DNA of 13,968 nt, taken from Synergistaceae bacterium UBA1358. Its GTDB lineage: Bacteria; Synergistota; Synergistia; Synergistales; Synergistaceae. A program made the position numbers and the translations under genes. The notes beneath the pieces were generated by a model. That model saw only the letters and a program-made list of their open reading frames with translations, searched no databases and was not told the origin of the DNA. This document shows positions 6,556-13,554 of the stretch, in pieces. The stretch covers positions 1,431 to 15,398 of the forward strand of contig DBRW01000038.1 of assembly GCA_002306075.1 (NCBI GenBank), in the 5' to 3' direction. How positions within the stretch are numbered: the first letter of the stretch is position 1; each line of letters opens with the position of its first letter.

Positions 6556-7679
6556 AAATCAAAGAATTCAAGCTGGAGAGGCTTTTCGCCCGTTACTCTT
6601 CACAGGCCAAATACAGGTTGAGCCAGTCTGCGTGTGAGTACTGCACCATGCAGGAGATACTTGACATGGCGGACGAAGAATGCAAAAAAATGTGGGACAA
6701 CCTTGTCCTTGGTTATACAGATACGACAGGATTCGCTCCGCTGCGCGAAGCCGTGGCTAAAAGGTTCGTCACCATACGTCCGTCTGATATACTTGAACTT
6801 GCTCCGGAAGAGGGAATATTCATATTCATGAATACCCTTCTGGACCCTGGGGACGAGGTCATCGTAATGCAGCCCTGCCTCCCGTCCCTCTACGAGATAC
6901 CGAGGGCGCTCGGATGCAAGATAATCAAATGGCCGCTCCAAGAGACGAGCTGGGGGTGGACTCTCGATTACAACTTCCTCGCCGAAAATATTTCCCCCAA
7001 TACGAAGCTCCTGGTCCTCAACATACCCAACAATCCGACAGGATTCATACCCGTTAAGACCGAGATGGACAGGATACTCAACCTGGCGGACAGGATGGGT
7101 ACATGGGTGTTCTGCGAAGAGACATACCGCGGAATGGAGCATGACCCTGCAGCTGCGCTTCCCTCTCTTTCCGATATGTATCCGAGGGCTACGACTATCG
7201 GCGGCCTCAACAAGTTCGGACTCCCCGGGACCAGGATAGGGTGGCTTGTGACAAAAAATAAAAATATACTTGAAAACTGTGCCGCATATAAAGATTACAC
7301 GACCCTGTGCAACAATGCCCCGGGAGAGATCCTTGCCACGATAGCCATGCGCAATGCCACGACCCTTCTTCAGCGCAATCACAGGATCGTATTGGAAAAT
7401 CTGAGTCTTGCGGAGAAATTCTTCAAGAAGCACAAGAAACTGCTCCACTGGATCCAGCCGAACGGAGGAAGCACAGCATTCCCCCAGCTCCATAGGCCGT
7501 TCGATGTGACCGAGATGTGCGAAAGGGCGATGAACGAGAAGGAACTCCTTATCATCGGAGAACGCGCGTTCGGTGTTACCACAAACAATTTCCGAGTCGG
7601 GCTCGGACGCCTCGATTTCAAAGAGGCGCTCGATGTCTTCTCGGAAATTATCGAAGATATGGAACAGAAGATCTCTTAG
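6552..7679 (+). CDS. Fold-type I PLP-dependent aminotransferase
   Basis: The protein has 375 residues, usual for class I/II aminotransferases. The substrate loop GYTDTTGFAPLREAVA (54-69) is typical, NNPTG (160-164) supplies the PLP-contacting Asn161, the PLP lysine is Lys221 in LNKFGLPGTRIGW, and Arg353 in NFRVGLGR fits the carboxylate-binding arginine. The residue that normally is the Asp pairing with the pyridine nitrogen (D-x-x-Y) reads E189-E-T-Y192, an Asp-to-Glu change. The overall style recalls aspartate-aminotransferase-fold enzymes of the capreomycidine-synthase-like branch, but the substrate cannot be told from the sequence. A strong GAGGGGG ribosome site precedes the ATG. It diverges from the hypD operon and ends at its own terminator. 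A role in processing a hydroxyproline-derived amino acid is only suggested by position. Confidence 0.88.
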   Translation: MKIKEFKLERLFARYSSQAKYRLSQSACEYCTMQEILDMADEECKKMWDNLVLGYTDTTGFAPLREAVAKRFVTIRPSDILELAPEEGIFIFMNTLLDPGDEVIVMQPCLPSLYEIPRALGCKIIKWPLQETSWGWTLDYNFLAENISPNTKLLVLNIPNNPTGFIPVKTEMDRILNLADRMGTWVFCEETYRGMEHDPAAALPSLSDMYPRATTIGGLNKFGLPGTRIGWLVTKNKNILENCAAYKDYTTLCNNAPGEILATIAMRNATTLLQRNHRIVLENLSLAEKFFKKHKKLLHWIQPNGGSTAFPQLHRPFDVTEMCERAMNEKELLIIGERAFGVTTNNFRVGLGRLDFKEALDVFSEIIEDMEQKIS

Positions 7680-7711
7680 TACGGTGCGGCCTGAGTGTCA
7701 TAATGATGCCG

Positions 7712-7744
7712 ACGGTCCCGGGGTCAGTCCCGGGACCGTTTTTT
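7712..7744 (+). terminator. Strong intrinsic terminator of the aminotransferase
   Basis: A perfect 11-bp GC-rich stem (ACGGTCCCGGG, 7712-7722, against CCCGGGACCGT, 7729-7739) closes a six-base loop and runs straight into six T (7739-7744). The T tract overlaps the stop codon of the convergent comB-like gene (TAA, complement of 7743-7745). Confidence 0.95.
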
Positions 7745-8483
7745 ATCCGGACGCGATCGATCCGTACTTTTCGCCTCTCCTGTAATAAGGCACAACTGCC
7801 GAAGAGTCGATCTCCGCGCAGAAAAAAATGTCCTCGCCGAAGCCAAGCTCCTGAAGTATCCTCCCATGCTCCGATTCCATACAAAGGCTTGCGAGGTCAG
7901 GCCCGAAATGGTGCCAGAGCGCCATTGCGGTCAATGCTCCGTCGGTCAGTTCCATCTCTGTCCCGCCGTTTGAGGGGGCAAGCGCCAGCATTTTTTCTAT
8001 GATCATACCGGAACAGACAGCATCCTCTATAGAAAATTTGCCGTTCCTTCCCGAAGCAACGGTACAGATGCGTCTGCCGCTGCACAGTGCATCCCAGGCG
8101 GCCGCCTCTGCGTTCCTTGCACATGCGATCCTTACTTCGGGACAGCCGGAAGCTGCCGCCAGAAGAGCCTTTGTCCCGTTGGAAGTTGTCATGATGGCAT
8201 TTTCGGGAGCCCCGCGCCTTGTCAGTTCAAGAGGTGAATTTCCGTAGTCGAAGCCCGGGACCATCACCCCGCCCCTCTCTCCCATAAGCATCCAGCCGGG
8301 ACCCGCTTCTGCTTTCATCCTGAATGCCTCGTCGCTGTCGGCGCATGGTATCAGCTTGCTCCCGCCGTACTCAAAAAACGTGGTCATCTGTGTTGATGCC
8401 CGGAGCAGATCGACCACAAGCCTGCAGTCATGCGTGTCCATCGTCTCGGACGGGACCAGTACGGCATCGAATAAATACTTCAA
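7743..8483 (-). CDS. comB: Probable 2-phosphosulfolactate phosphatase (ComB family)
   Basis: The protein has 246 residues, the usual length of the ComB family. ComB removes phosphate from (R)-2-phospho-3-sulfolactate, a step in coenzyme M synthesis in methanogens and of unclear role in bacteria. Family motifs appear in order: DLLRAST (25-31), GERGG (68-72), GFDYGNSPLE (77-86), TTSNGTKAL (99-107), SGRNGKFSIEDAVCSG (144-159). The start is TTG at 8483, with GGGAGG nine bases upstream and the conserved N-terminal strand right after it; the next ATG, at codon 15, would cut into the domain. No ComA (phosphosulfolactate synthase) or ComC (sulfolactate dehydrogenase) is in the window, so the natural substrate is uncertain. 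It is a single-gene unit, divergent from the first stress-protein gene. Confidence 0.85.
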   Translation of the reverse strand: MKYLFDAVLVPSETMDTHDCRLVVDLLRASTQMTTFFEYGGSKLIPCADSDEAFRMKAEAGPGWMLMGERGGVMVPGFDYGNSPLELTRRGAPENAIMTTSNGTKALLAAASGCPEVRIACARNAEAAAWDALCSGRRICTVASGRNGKFSIEDAVCSGMIIEKMLALAPSNGGTEMELTDGALTAMALWHHFGPDLASLCMESEHGRILQELGFGEDIFFCAEIDSSAVVPYYRRGEKYGSIASG

Positions 8484-8529
8484 AGGCAGTGTCCTCCCGG
8501 ATCGGTTTCCCCGTGTACGTAATAACAGG

Positions 8530-8542
8530 TATAATTATTATA
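8530..8542. promoter_or_regulatory. Shared divergent -10 palindrome, comB / usp
   Basis: TATAAT-T-ATTATA is a perfect 13-bp palindrome in the 107-bp gap between two divergent genes, so each strand reads a perfect TATAAT. Convincing -35 boxes are missing on both sides. A further CATAAT at 8563-8568 is an alternative plus-strand -10. Confidence 0.4.
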
Positions 8543-8590
8543 GTTCCTTATTATCACAATATCATAATGACCGACAGGAGGTAATGAAAA

Positions 8591-9055
8591 ATGAAGATCC
8601 TCGTAGCCGTTGATTTCAGCCCGGTAGGAAGGGAAGTCGCGCATGCAGGGTATCGTCTGGCAAAGAAATTGGGAAGCGGGATAACTTTCTTTCACTGTGC
8701 TCCGCAGACAGCGCGTTTTCTTCAGGGTTACGACATAAAGGCCTTTGTCTCTTCAGCAAGCAGGGATGATCAGAAAAAAATAGGAGAGATGGCAAGACAT
8801 AAGCTCCATAAGGTCATGGAGGACGTCTTTGCTGAGAACGGCGTATCCGAATCTTTGGACATAGAGGAAGAGGTGGCCTTCGGCGACCCCGGCGATGAAC
8901 TGCTTAATTATGCAAAAGAAAAGGGCGTTGATCTGATAGTGGTCGGGTACAAGAGCTACAGCGCCATAGAACAGCTGCTCGTAGGGAGTACCGCAGCAAA
9001 GGTCGCCAGATATGCTCCCTGCTCTGTTCTGATATACAGGCCCAATAAATGCTAG
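8591..9055 (+). CDS. Universal stress protein (UspA family), first tandem copy
   Basis: The single-domain Usp protein (154 residues) has the Rossmann-like alpha/beta fold. It opens with MKILVAVDFSP, carrying the nucleotide-contacting Asp8, and closes with the strand SVLIYR. The ATP-binding consensus G-x2-G-x9-G-[S/T] reads G119-YK-S122-x9-G132-S133, so the second glycine is serine and ATP binding is uncertain. Such proteins are soluble dimers that help cells survive starvation or stress. The start follows AGGAGG (8576-8581) by nine bases. An unusual feature shared with the next gene is the conserved HCAPQ...RFLQGYDIKAFVSS segment (35-55). It is about 66% identical, without gaps, to the second copy. 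Confidence 0.9.
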   Translation: MKILVAVDFSPVGREVAHAGYRLAKKLGSGITFFHCAPQTARFLQGYDIKAFVSSASRDDQKKIGEMARHKLHKVMEDVFAENGVSESLDIEEEVAFGDPGDELLNYAKEKGVDLIVVGYKSYSAIEQLLVGSTAAKVARYAPCSVLIYRPNKC

Positions 9056-9097
9056 TCCAGGGCCTTATTCCCTGATCTGCCAAGGTATTGCTAAGGT

Positions 9098-9121
9098 CTG
9101 CCGCCGCAGCTTCTCCGGCAG
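9098..9121 (+). terminator. Weak hairpin between the two usp genes
   Basis: CTGCCG (9098-9103) can pair with CGGCAG (9116-9121) around a twelve-base loop, followed eight bases later by only four T. It may cause partial termination between the duplicates. Confidence 0.3.
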
Positions 9122-9253
9122 GGCGGGTTTTCAGTTCAATTAAATAGGCATTTATCCTGAACGGCCCTCTGTGATTATTCAGAAAATGAATGTTACAATA
9201 TCAACAGCGATAAAAAATCGATAATTTAATGATCACAGGAGGTCAGGATCGAC

Positions 9254-9733
9254 ATGAAAATTCTTTTGGCTGTGGATTTCAGTCCATTGGGTCGCCGTAC
9301 CACGGGAGCAGGCTACAGATTGGCTCAGAAGATAGCGTCGGAGGTCACTTTCTTTCACTGTGCGCCGCAGGCATCGCGCTTCCTGCAGGGATATGACATA
9401 AAGGCATTCGTATCTTCGACCGGCAAGGAAGAACAGAAGAACATCGAAGATGCGGCAAAGCTCAAACTGCATAAAGTCATGGAGGACGTCATAGCGGAGA
9501 ACGGGATAAAAGAAGGCCTCAGGATCGAGGAAAAAGTTGTCTCGGGAGAACCTGCGGACGAGATCCTGAGCTATGCGGAGTCGAATAAGTTCGACCTGAT
9601 CTTCCTTGGTTACAAGAGCTTCAATCTGATCGAACAGATACTGGTGGGCAGCACAGCCGACAAAGTCATACGCTACGCGACCTGCTCCGTACTGATCTAC
9701 AGACCGGACAGGGCCGAACATATAGACCTCTGA
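9254..9733 (+). CDS. Universal stress protein (UspA family), second tandem copy
   Basis: The protein (159 residues) is a close paralogue of the preceding gene: I count about 101 identities over 153 aligned positions with no gap. It shares Asp8, the RFLQGYDIKAFVSS segment and the same altered nucleotide motif (G119-YK-S122-x9-G132-S133). It differs mainly in helix surfaces and has a longer tail, RAEHIDL. The gap of 198 bp contains AGGAGG (9237-9242), a hairpin and AT-rich sequence, so the copy probably has its own control as well as possible read-through. Usp proteins form homo- and heterodimers, so the pair may act together. A strong terminator follows directly. Confidence 0.9.
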   Translation: MKILLAVDFSPLGRRTTGAGYRLAQKIASEVTFFHCAPQASRFLQGYDIKAFVSSTGKEEQKNIEDAAKLKLHKVMEDVIAENGIKEGLRIEEKVVSGEPADEILSYAESNKFDLIFLGYKSFNLIEQILVGSTADKVIRYATCSVLIYRPDRAEHIDL

Positions 9734-9787
9734 TCCTTATTGCTCGTTATTAGGATCAAAAATGCCCGCATGACTGCGGGCATTTTT
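9731..9787. terminator. Tandem hairpins with two-way terminator after usp2
   Basis: The first hairpin, TGATCCT/AGGATCA (9731-9737 and 9752-9758), begins at the stop codon. The second is a 12-bp perfect stem AAAAATGCCCGC/GCGGGCATTTTT (9758-9769 and 9776-9787) with a six-base loop. Its A and T runs serve both strands, so it ends usp2 rightward and the 144-residue gene leftward. Confidence 0.92.
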
Positions 9788-9825
9788 CGTCTTTAAAATT
9801 ATCTCTGTTCGTTAGGCCGGAATGA

Positions 9826-10260
9826 TCAGATTATCAGCTTGCCTTTTCCGCCCGCCATGTTGTCGAGCTGGTTCAGGACATTGGCGCCGGCTACCTCTAT
9901 CTTGGGCTTCTTTGCAGCTTCTTCGCGGGCATATTCCTGAAGTTTTTTCTCATATTCCGCCATCGATCTTTTGATGCCCTCGACGTCACCCTTGATCCAC
10001 TGAAGGATCCCGTCGGTTATCGTCCTGTACATTTCTTCCTTGGGCTCTGCCTGGATGACCCCGAGTTCTTTAAGCATCCTGTATTCTTCTTTTACGGAAT
10101 CCAGGATGTCTTCTTCTGTGATGAGTCCCTTTTTGTAGAGAGCGCGGTAGATTATATTTGATTTTGTCTTGCTGTTTTCATCGTTTGCCGAAAGGGATTC
10201 CACCCTCGACAGAAGCATCGAGATTATTTCTTCAAGACTGATCTGCATCGGTGCGGCCAT
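9826..10260 (-). CDS. Small helical protein of unknown function, 144 residues
   Basis: I do not recognise this family. The protein is almost entirely predicted helix, charged and without membrane segments. Residues ~40-70 resemble a small helical bundle (YKKGLITEEDILDSVKEEY), ~95-118 are rich in Lys/Glu and could form a short coiled coil, and the tail is glycine-rich, ending GGKGKLII. GGGAGG lies nine bases before the first ATG, which favours it over the Met at codon 5. It is a single-gene unit, facing usp2 across a shared terminator and divergent from the YitT gene. Its promoter lies inside an inverted repeat, suggesting dedicated control. Confidence 0.8.
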   Translation of the reverse strand: MAAPMQISLEEIISMLLSRVESLSANDENSKTKSNIIYRALYKKGLITEEDILDSVKEEYRMLKELGVIQAEPKEEMYRTITDGILQWIKGDVEGIKRSMAEYEKKLQEYAREEAAKKPKIEVAGANVLNQLDNMAGGKGKLII

Positions 10261-10287
10261 TTAAATATTCCTCCCACTGTTGATTTA

Positions 10288-10312
10288 TGGTGCTTATTTT
10301 ATCACAGCACCA
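10288..10312. promoter_or_regulatory. Inverted repeat over the promoter of the 144-residue gene
   Basis: TGGTGCT (10288-10294) and AGCACCA (10306-10312) are perfect inverted repeats, and the 11 bases between them carry the minus-strand extended -10 TGATAAAAT (core at 10296-10301). A dimeric regulator bound here would cover the promoter. The -35 position (TTTTTG) is poor. Which protein binds is unknown. Confidence 0.45.
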
Positions 10313-10363
10313 ATATTACAAAAAAAGAGGATAACACATATAAACCTATGAGTAAAATGCCGA

Positions 10364-10392
10364 TTGATTTAATCAACTTTTAGGGCTATGGT
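10364..10392 (+). promoter_or_regulatory. Promoter of the YitT-family gene with palindromic -35
   Basis: TTGATT (10364-10369) and TATGGT (10387-10392) are spaced by 17 bases, each matching four of six consensus bases. The -35 is half of the perfect 13-bp palindrome TTGATT-T-AATCAA (10364-10376), a possible operator. The predicted start near 10399 leaves a leader of about 20 bases. Confidence 0.4.
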
Positions 10393-10418
10393 TATTTGGG
10401 CTTTGAAAAGGAGAGATA

Positions 10419-11318
10419 ATGAGCGTGAGAGCTAGACACAGGCTGACACATCTTGCTGTAAAAATGGAATTATTCGTAATGAGCGAATGGTCGACATTCG
10501 TCATATCCACCCTGGGGTCTCTGCTGTATACAATAGGCGTTATAGCCTTTACACTGCCCTATCGTTTTCCCGATGCAGGCGTGATGGGTATTTCTGTCAT
10601 ACTGAAGTACACTATCGGCCTCGCTCCATCCATCTCATCACTTGTGGCGAACGTCATCCTCCTGGCATGGGGCTGGAAGGAACTTTCAAAGCGTTTTGTC
10701 CTGTGGACTATATATAATGTCATTTTGATCTCATTTCTGCTCGAAGTCCTTCAATTCATAAAGTTTCCTGTCATCAACGATATGTTCCTTGTGGCCATTG
10801 CGGGCGGCCTGATCAAGGGGGTCGGCGGAGGGCTCGTCTTCAGAACAGGGGTGAGCGGAGGCGGGATGGATATAGTCATAGCTGTACTTAGAAAGAGATA
10901 CGGCATCGAAGTCGGACGTTTCAGCTTCTACATAAATATGCTCATCCTCGGCGGATCAATGGGAATCGTGGGAATGGAAAAAATGCTTTATGGTTTTGTC
11001 GCAAGCTATGTATCCGGGCAGAGCATAGACAGCGTTCTCTCATCGTTCGACAAGCGCCGTCTGGTGCTGATAATGGCCAAGGATACAAAGCCGGTGGTAA
11101 GGTACATCTCTGACGAACTGCGCAGGGGATCGACCGTACTGTACGGCGAGGGAGGCTTCTCCGGCGAGGAGCGTCCAACGATAATGTGTCTGCTCACCCC
11201 CAGGCAGACCATGGTCCTGAAACGGTATCTGGCCAAGAACCATCCAAAATCCTTCATGGTAGTCTCGGAGGCATCGGAAGTCCTGGGCAAAGGCTTCAAG
11301 CACTGGAAACAGATCTGA
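10419..11318 (+). CDS. YitT-family membrane protein (DUF161 + DUF2179)
   Basis: The 299-residue integral inner-membrane protein has no certain biochemical role; transport or ligand sensing is often supposed. Hydrophobic segments fall at about 26-46, 53-68, 72-86, 92-113, 121-142 and 168-186. The glycine-rich motifs GGLIKGVGGGLVFRTGVSGGGMDIV (parts of 129-153) are the hallmark of the YitT membrane domain, usually RxGxSxGGxDI. The soluble C-terminal domain (about 212-295) fits DUF2179, with RRGSTVLYGEGGFS (235-248) and the closing VLGKGF (288-293). GGAG lies five bases before the ATG. The N-terminal RARHR suggests the first residues stay in the cytoplasm. It converges with the patatin gene with a gap of only 46 bp and no clear terminator. 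Confidence 0.88.
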   Translation: MSVRARHRLTHLAVKMELFVMSEWSTFVISTLGSLLYTIGVIAFTLPYRFPDAGVMGISVILKYTIGLAPSISSLVANVILLAWGWKELSKRFVLWTIYNVILISFLLEVLQFIKFPVINDMFLVAIAGGLIKGVGGGLVFRTGVSGGGMDIVIAVLRKRYGIEVGRFSFYINMLILGGSMGIVGMEKMLYGFVASYVSGQSIDSVLSSFDKRRLVLIMAKDTKPVVRYISDELRRGSTVLYGEGGFSGEERPTIMCLLTPRQTMVLKRYLAKNHPKSFMVVSEASEVLGKGFKHWKQI

Positions 11319-11364
11319 CCTCTGCCCGGTCCCGCCATCCTGATACAGGGCGCTCAGGTCGTCT

Positions 11365-13554
11365 TTACGGAAGCGGGCCGTTCCACCACATCGGTATGCC
11401 TATCGAGTAGCCTAAAGTGAACTCCCCGCTCTGGTCATATATCAGCATGACCCTCGAACTGAAGTTCGTCATAGGAGCGGATAGCGCAATACCGGCTTCC
11501 CACCAGCTCTGGTCGTTCTCCCACTCTCTCATCGTCTGGCCGAAGTTTCCGAAGATCTCGAGGTTTAGCCCTCCCCACCACGACCTTGTGATCATCTTGG
11601 CGGCCCCAAGGTGGATCCAGTATGCCTGATCTCCGACCAGAGGATGTGCAGCAAGGCTGAATAGCTCCTCATTGGTCCCCAGTGTGGCTGCGTAGGCCGG
11701 ATCATCGACGTCCCCTGTTTTGAGTCCCCCGGAAAGGACGACGTTCCAAGTCTGCCATATCGGCAGATATGCATGAAATCGTGTATGGGTCACTGTTGTC
11801 TCCCCGTTGGGGAACCAGATGTCCGAGTTGACCGAAAGTCCTTTGGTCGGGAGTATAGGGTCATCCAGATTGTTGAAGGTAAAGTTTATGTAAGGTCCGT
11901 CCAGGGTGCCGTCCTGATCATATTCTATCCTCTCTACGGCGTATCCCAGACCTATCCTTGCCTTCCTGCCGATATCCTTGTACCAGGCTATCCTGCCCGA
12001 ATAGCGTTCAAGCTCGAAAGGAGCTGCGTTGCCAGGGACGTAGCCCTCTTCCCTGGCGGAGAAAACGACCCCGAACTGTGTGTCATGTCTGGTCTTGGGT
12101 GTGAAATACCTCAGCATCGCGCCCCATCTTGATCCGAACCTGTATTCGGCAGAGCCGACGTCTCCCTCGAAGAAAATGTCCCGCGCCTGCGCGCTGAGCG
12201 ATATCCAACTGTCAGGGTACAGGTTGCTTACGTATCCGCCAAGCCCGAATTCGTATTTGGGCGGCCTCTCTATAGAGAATACTACTGCCGCGGTCTCTTC
12301 CGTCAGAGTCTGGGCACGTCCCTCCACAGACGCGAAGTCGTCTCCGACCGAAAGGGCCTTGACGGCATCGGCGACTTTTTCCATGTCCAGAGGTCCTCCG
12401 ATCCAATGGTCATACTTGCTGTGAAGTACTTTTGCAATACTTTCTGGGACTCCCTCGAACCTTATCTCGGTCACGAGGGGCTTTACCGAGGAGGGCGGGT
12501 CGATGTGCCTGAACTCACAGAACGGTTGGCCGGGCGGGCATGAAATATCTCTGAGCTGTTCGACCATTGGCTCGGCAGCCTCGACCCCTCTCGCTATGAT
12601 CTGATCATAGCCGTCAGACTGCAGTATGCCGAAATCTTTGACTTTGGGAGAGATCACAAGATCAGCAGCCGCGGCGTTCACCCTCACCTGATGGACCATC
12701 AGTATTTCGATCGTCTGGGCCATCACTTCGACCATCGAGCGCAGGCTGTCCCGTCTTTTCGTGATATTTTCGGGAGAAAGATTGACAGCGACCACCGGGT
12801 GTCCGGGAAATAATCTTTTTGCCTCAAGGACGGGGAGGTTTGCCCTGAGCCCTCCGTCTACGAAGAGCCTGCCATTCATCTCCCAGGGTTCGAAGATGCC
12901 CGGTATCGAAAGCGAAGCCCTTAACGCAGAGGCAAGGTTGCCGTCCCTCAGTACGACGGATTCTCCTGTTTCAAGGTCGGTGGCCATTGCCGCGAAGGGG
13001 ATGGGAAGCAGATTGAAGTCAGTGACCGTCACCCTTGCCGTCATCTCATTAAGGAAAGAATATAGGCCCTTGGCGCGGAGCATGCCCCGGTTGCTCCGCG
13101 GCTTTTTTTTCTCGTCCATGAAAACGTTGAAGATGGCGGAACCGCTTGAAGGAGGTTTGTTGTAGTTTATATCGGCAGCTTCCGCCGATGACCTGTTGGA
13201 GATTATTTCCATCATGTCCAGGTCGGATATGATCTCTTTCATCTCAGCGGCGCTGTATCCGGATGCATAAATGCCGCCTATCACTGCCCCCATGCTTGTG
13301 CCTACTATCGCGGCGATCGGGATATTTTCCCTTTCAAGGATCTCAAGCACGCCAATGTGGGCAAGCCCCTTGGTACCGCCTCCGGACAGGACCAGAACTA
13401 TCCCGTCCCTGTGCGGGAATCCCCACTCGTCATGTTGCTTCTGAGCCTCTGCCAGTGCCTCGGCAGGTGAAGCCTCCGAGAAGGCGGACATCGGGAAAGC
13501 GACAAAAAATAATGATAAAAGTATAAAAGAAAACGATCTGAGGTGTTTTCTCAT
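11365..13554 (-). CDS. PlpD-like patatin phospholipase with POTRA and outer-membrane barrel
   Basis: The protein (729 residues) has the layout of a type Vd autotransporter. A signal peptide (1-28) carries a hydrophobic stretch from FSFILLSLFFVAF, with a likely signal peptidase I site after SEA. The patatin domain (about 50-340) has the oxyanion loop SGGGTKG (57-63), the nucleophile elbow GTSMG (Ser87) and the DGG motif (Asp233), so the Ser-Asp dyad is intact. A POTRA-like domain follows (about 357-430), then an Omp85-type barrel (about 432-729) of alternating strands ending FTLGYSIGIPMWWNGPLP. It would hydrolyse lipids at or outside the outer membrane. The open frame extends to a GTG at 13620, but the ATG at 13554 follows GGGAGAGG and begins the signal peptide directly. 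It is a single-gene unit. Secretion of the patatin domain is not shown; some relatives stay periplasmic. Confidence 0.92.
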   Translation of the reverse strand: MRKHLRSFSFILLSLFFVAFPMSAFSEASPAEALAEAQKQHDEWGFPHRDGIVLVLSGGGTKGLAHIGVLEILERENIPIAAIVGTSMGAVIGGIYASGYSAAEMKEIISDLDMMEIISNRSSAEAADINYNKPPSSGSAIFNVFMDEKKKPRSNRGMLRAKGLYSFLNEMTARVTVTDFNLLPIPFAAMATDLETGESVVLRDGNLASALRASLSIPGIFEPWEMNGRLFVDGGLRANLPVLEAKRLFPGHPVVAVNLSPENITKRRDSLRSMVEVMAQTIEILMVHQVRVNAAAADLVISPKVKDFGILQSDGYDQIIARGVEAAEPMVEQLRDISCPPGQPFCEFRHIDPPSSVKPLVTEIRFEGVPESIAKVLHSKYDHWIGGPLDMEKVADAVKALSVGDDFASVEGRAQTLTEETAAVVFSIERPPKYEFGLGGYVSNLYPDSWISLSAQARDIFFEGDVGSAEYRFGSRWGAMLRYFTPKTRHDTQFGVVFSAREEGYVPGNAAPFELERYSGRIAWYKDIGRKARIGLGYAVERIEYDQDGTLDGPYINFTFNNLDDPILPTKGLSVNSDIWFPNGETTVTHTRFHAYLPIWQTWNVVLSGGLKTGDVDDPAYAATLGTNEELFSLAAHPLVGDQAYWIHLGAAKMITRSWWGGLNLEIFGNFGQTMREWENDQSWWEAGIALSAPMTNFSSRVMLIYDQSGEFTLGYSIGIPMWWNGPLP

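Noticed and set aside
6600..7493. Long minus-strand open frame (297 codons) opposite the aminotransferase
   Set aside because: Same reason: a shadow of a well-supported gene, with implausible composition.
11319..11364. Terminator between the convergent YitT and patatin genes
   Set aside because: No stem followed by a T run is visible in the 46-bp gap on either strand.
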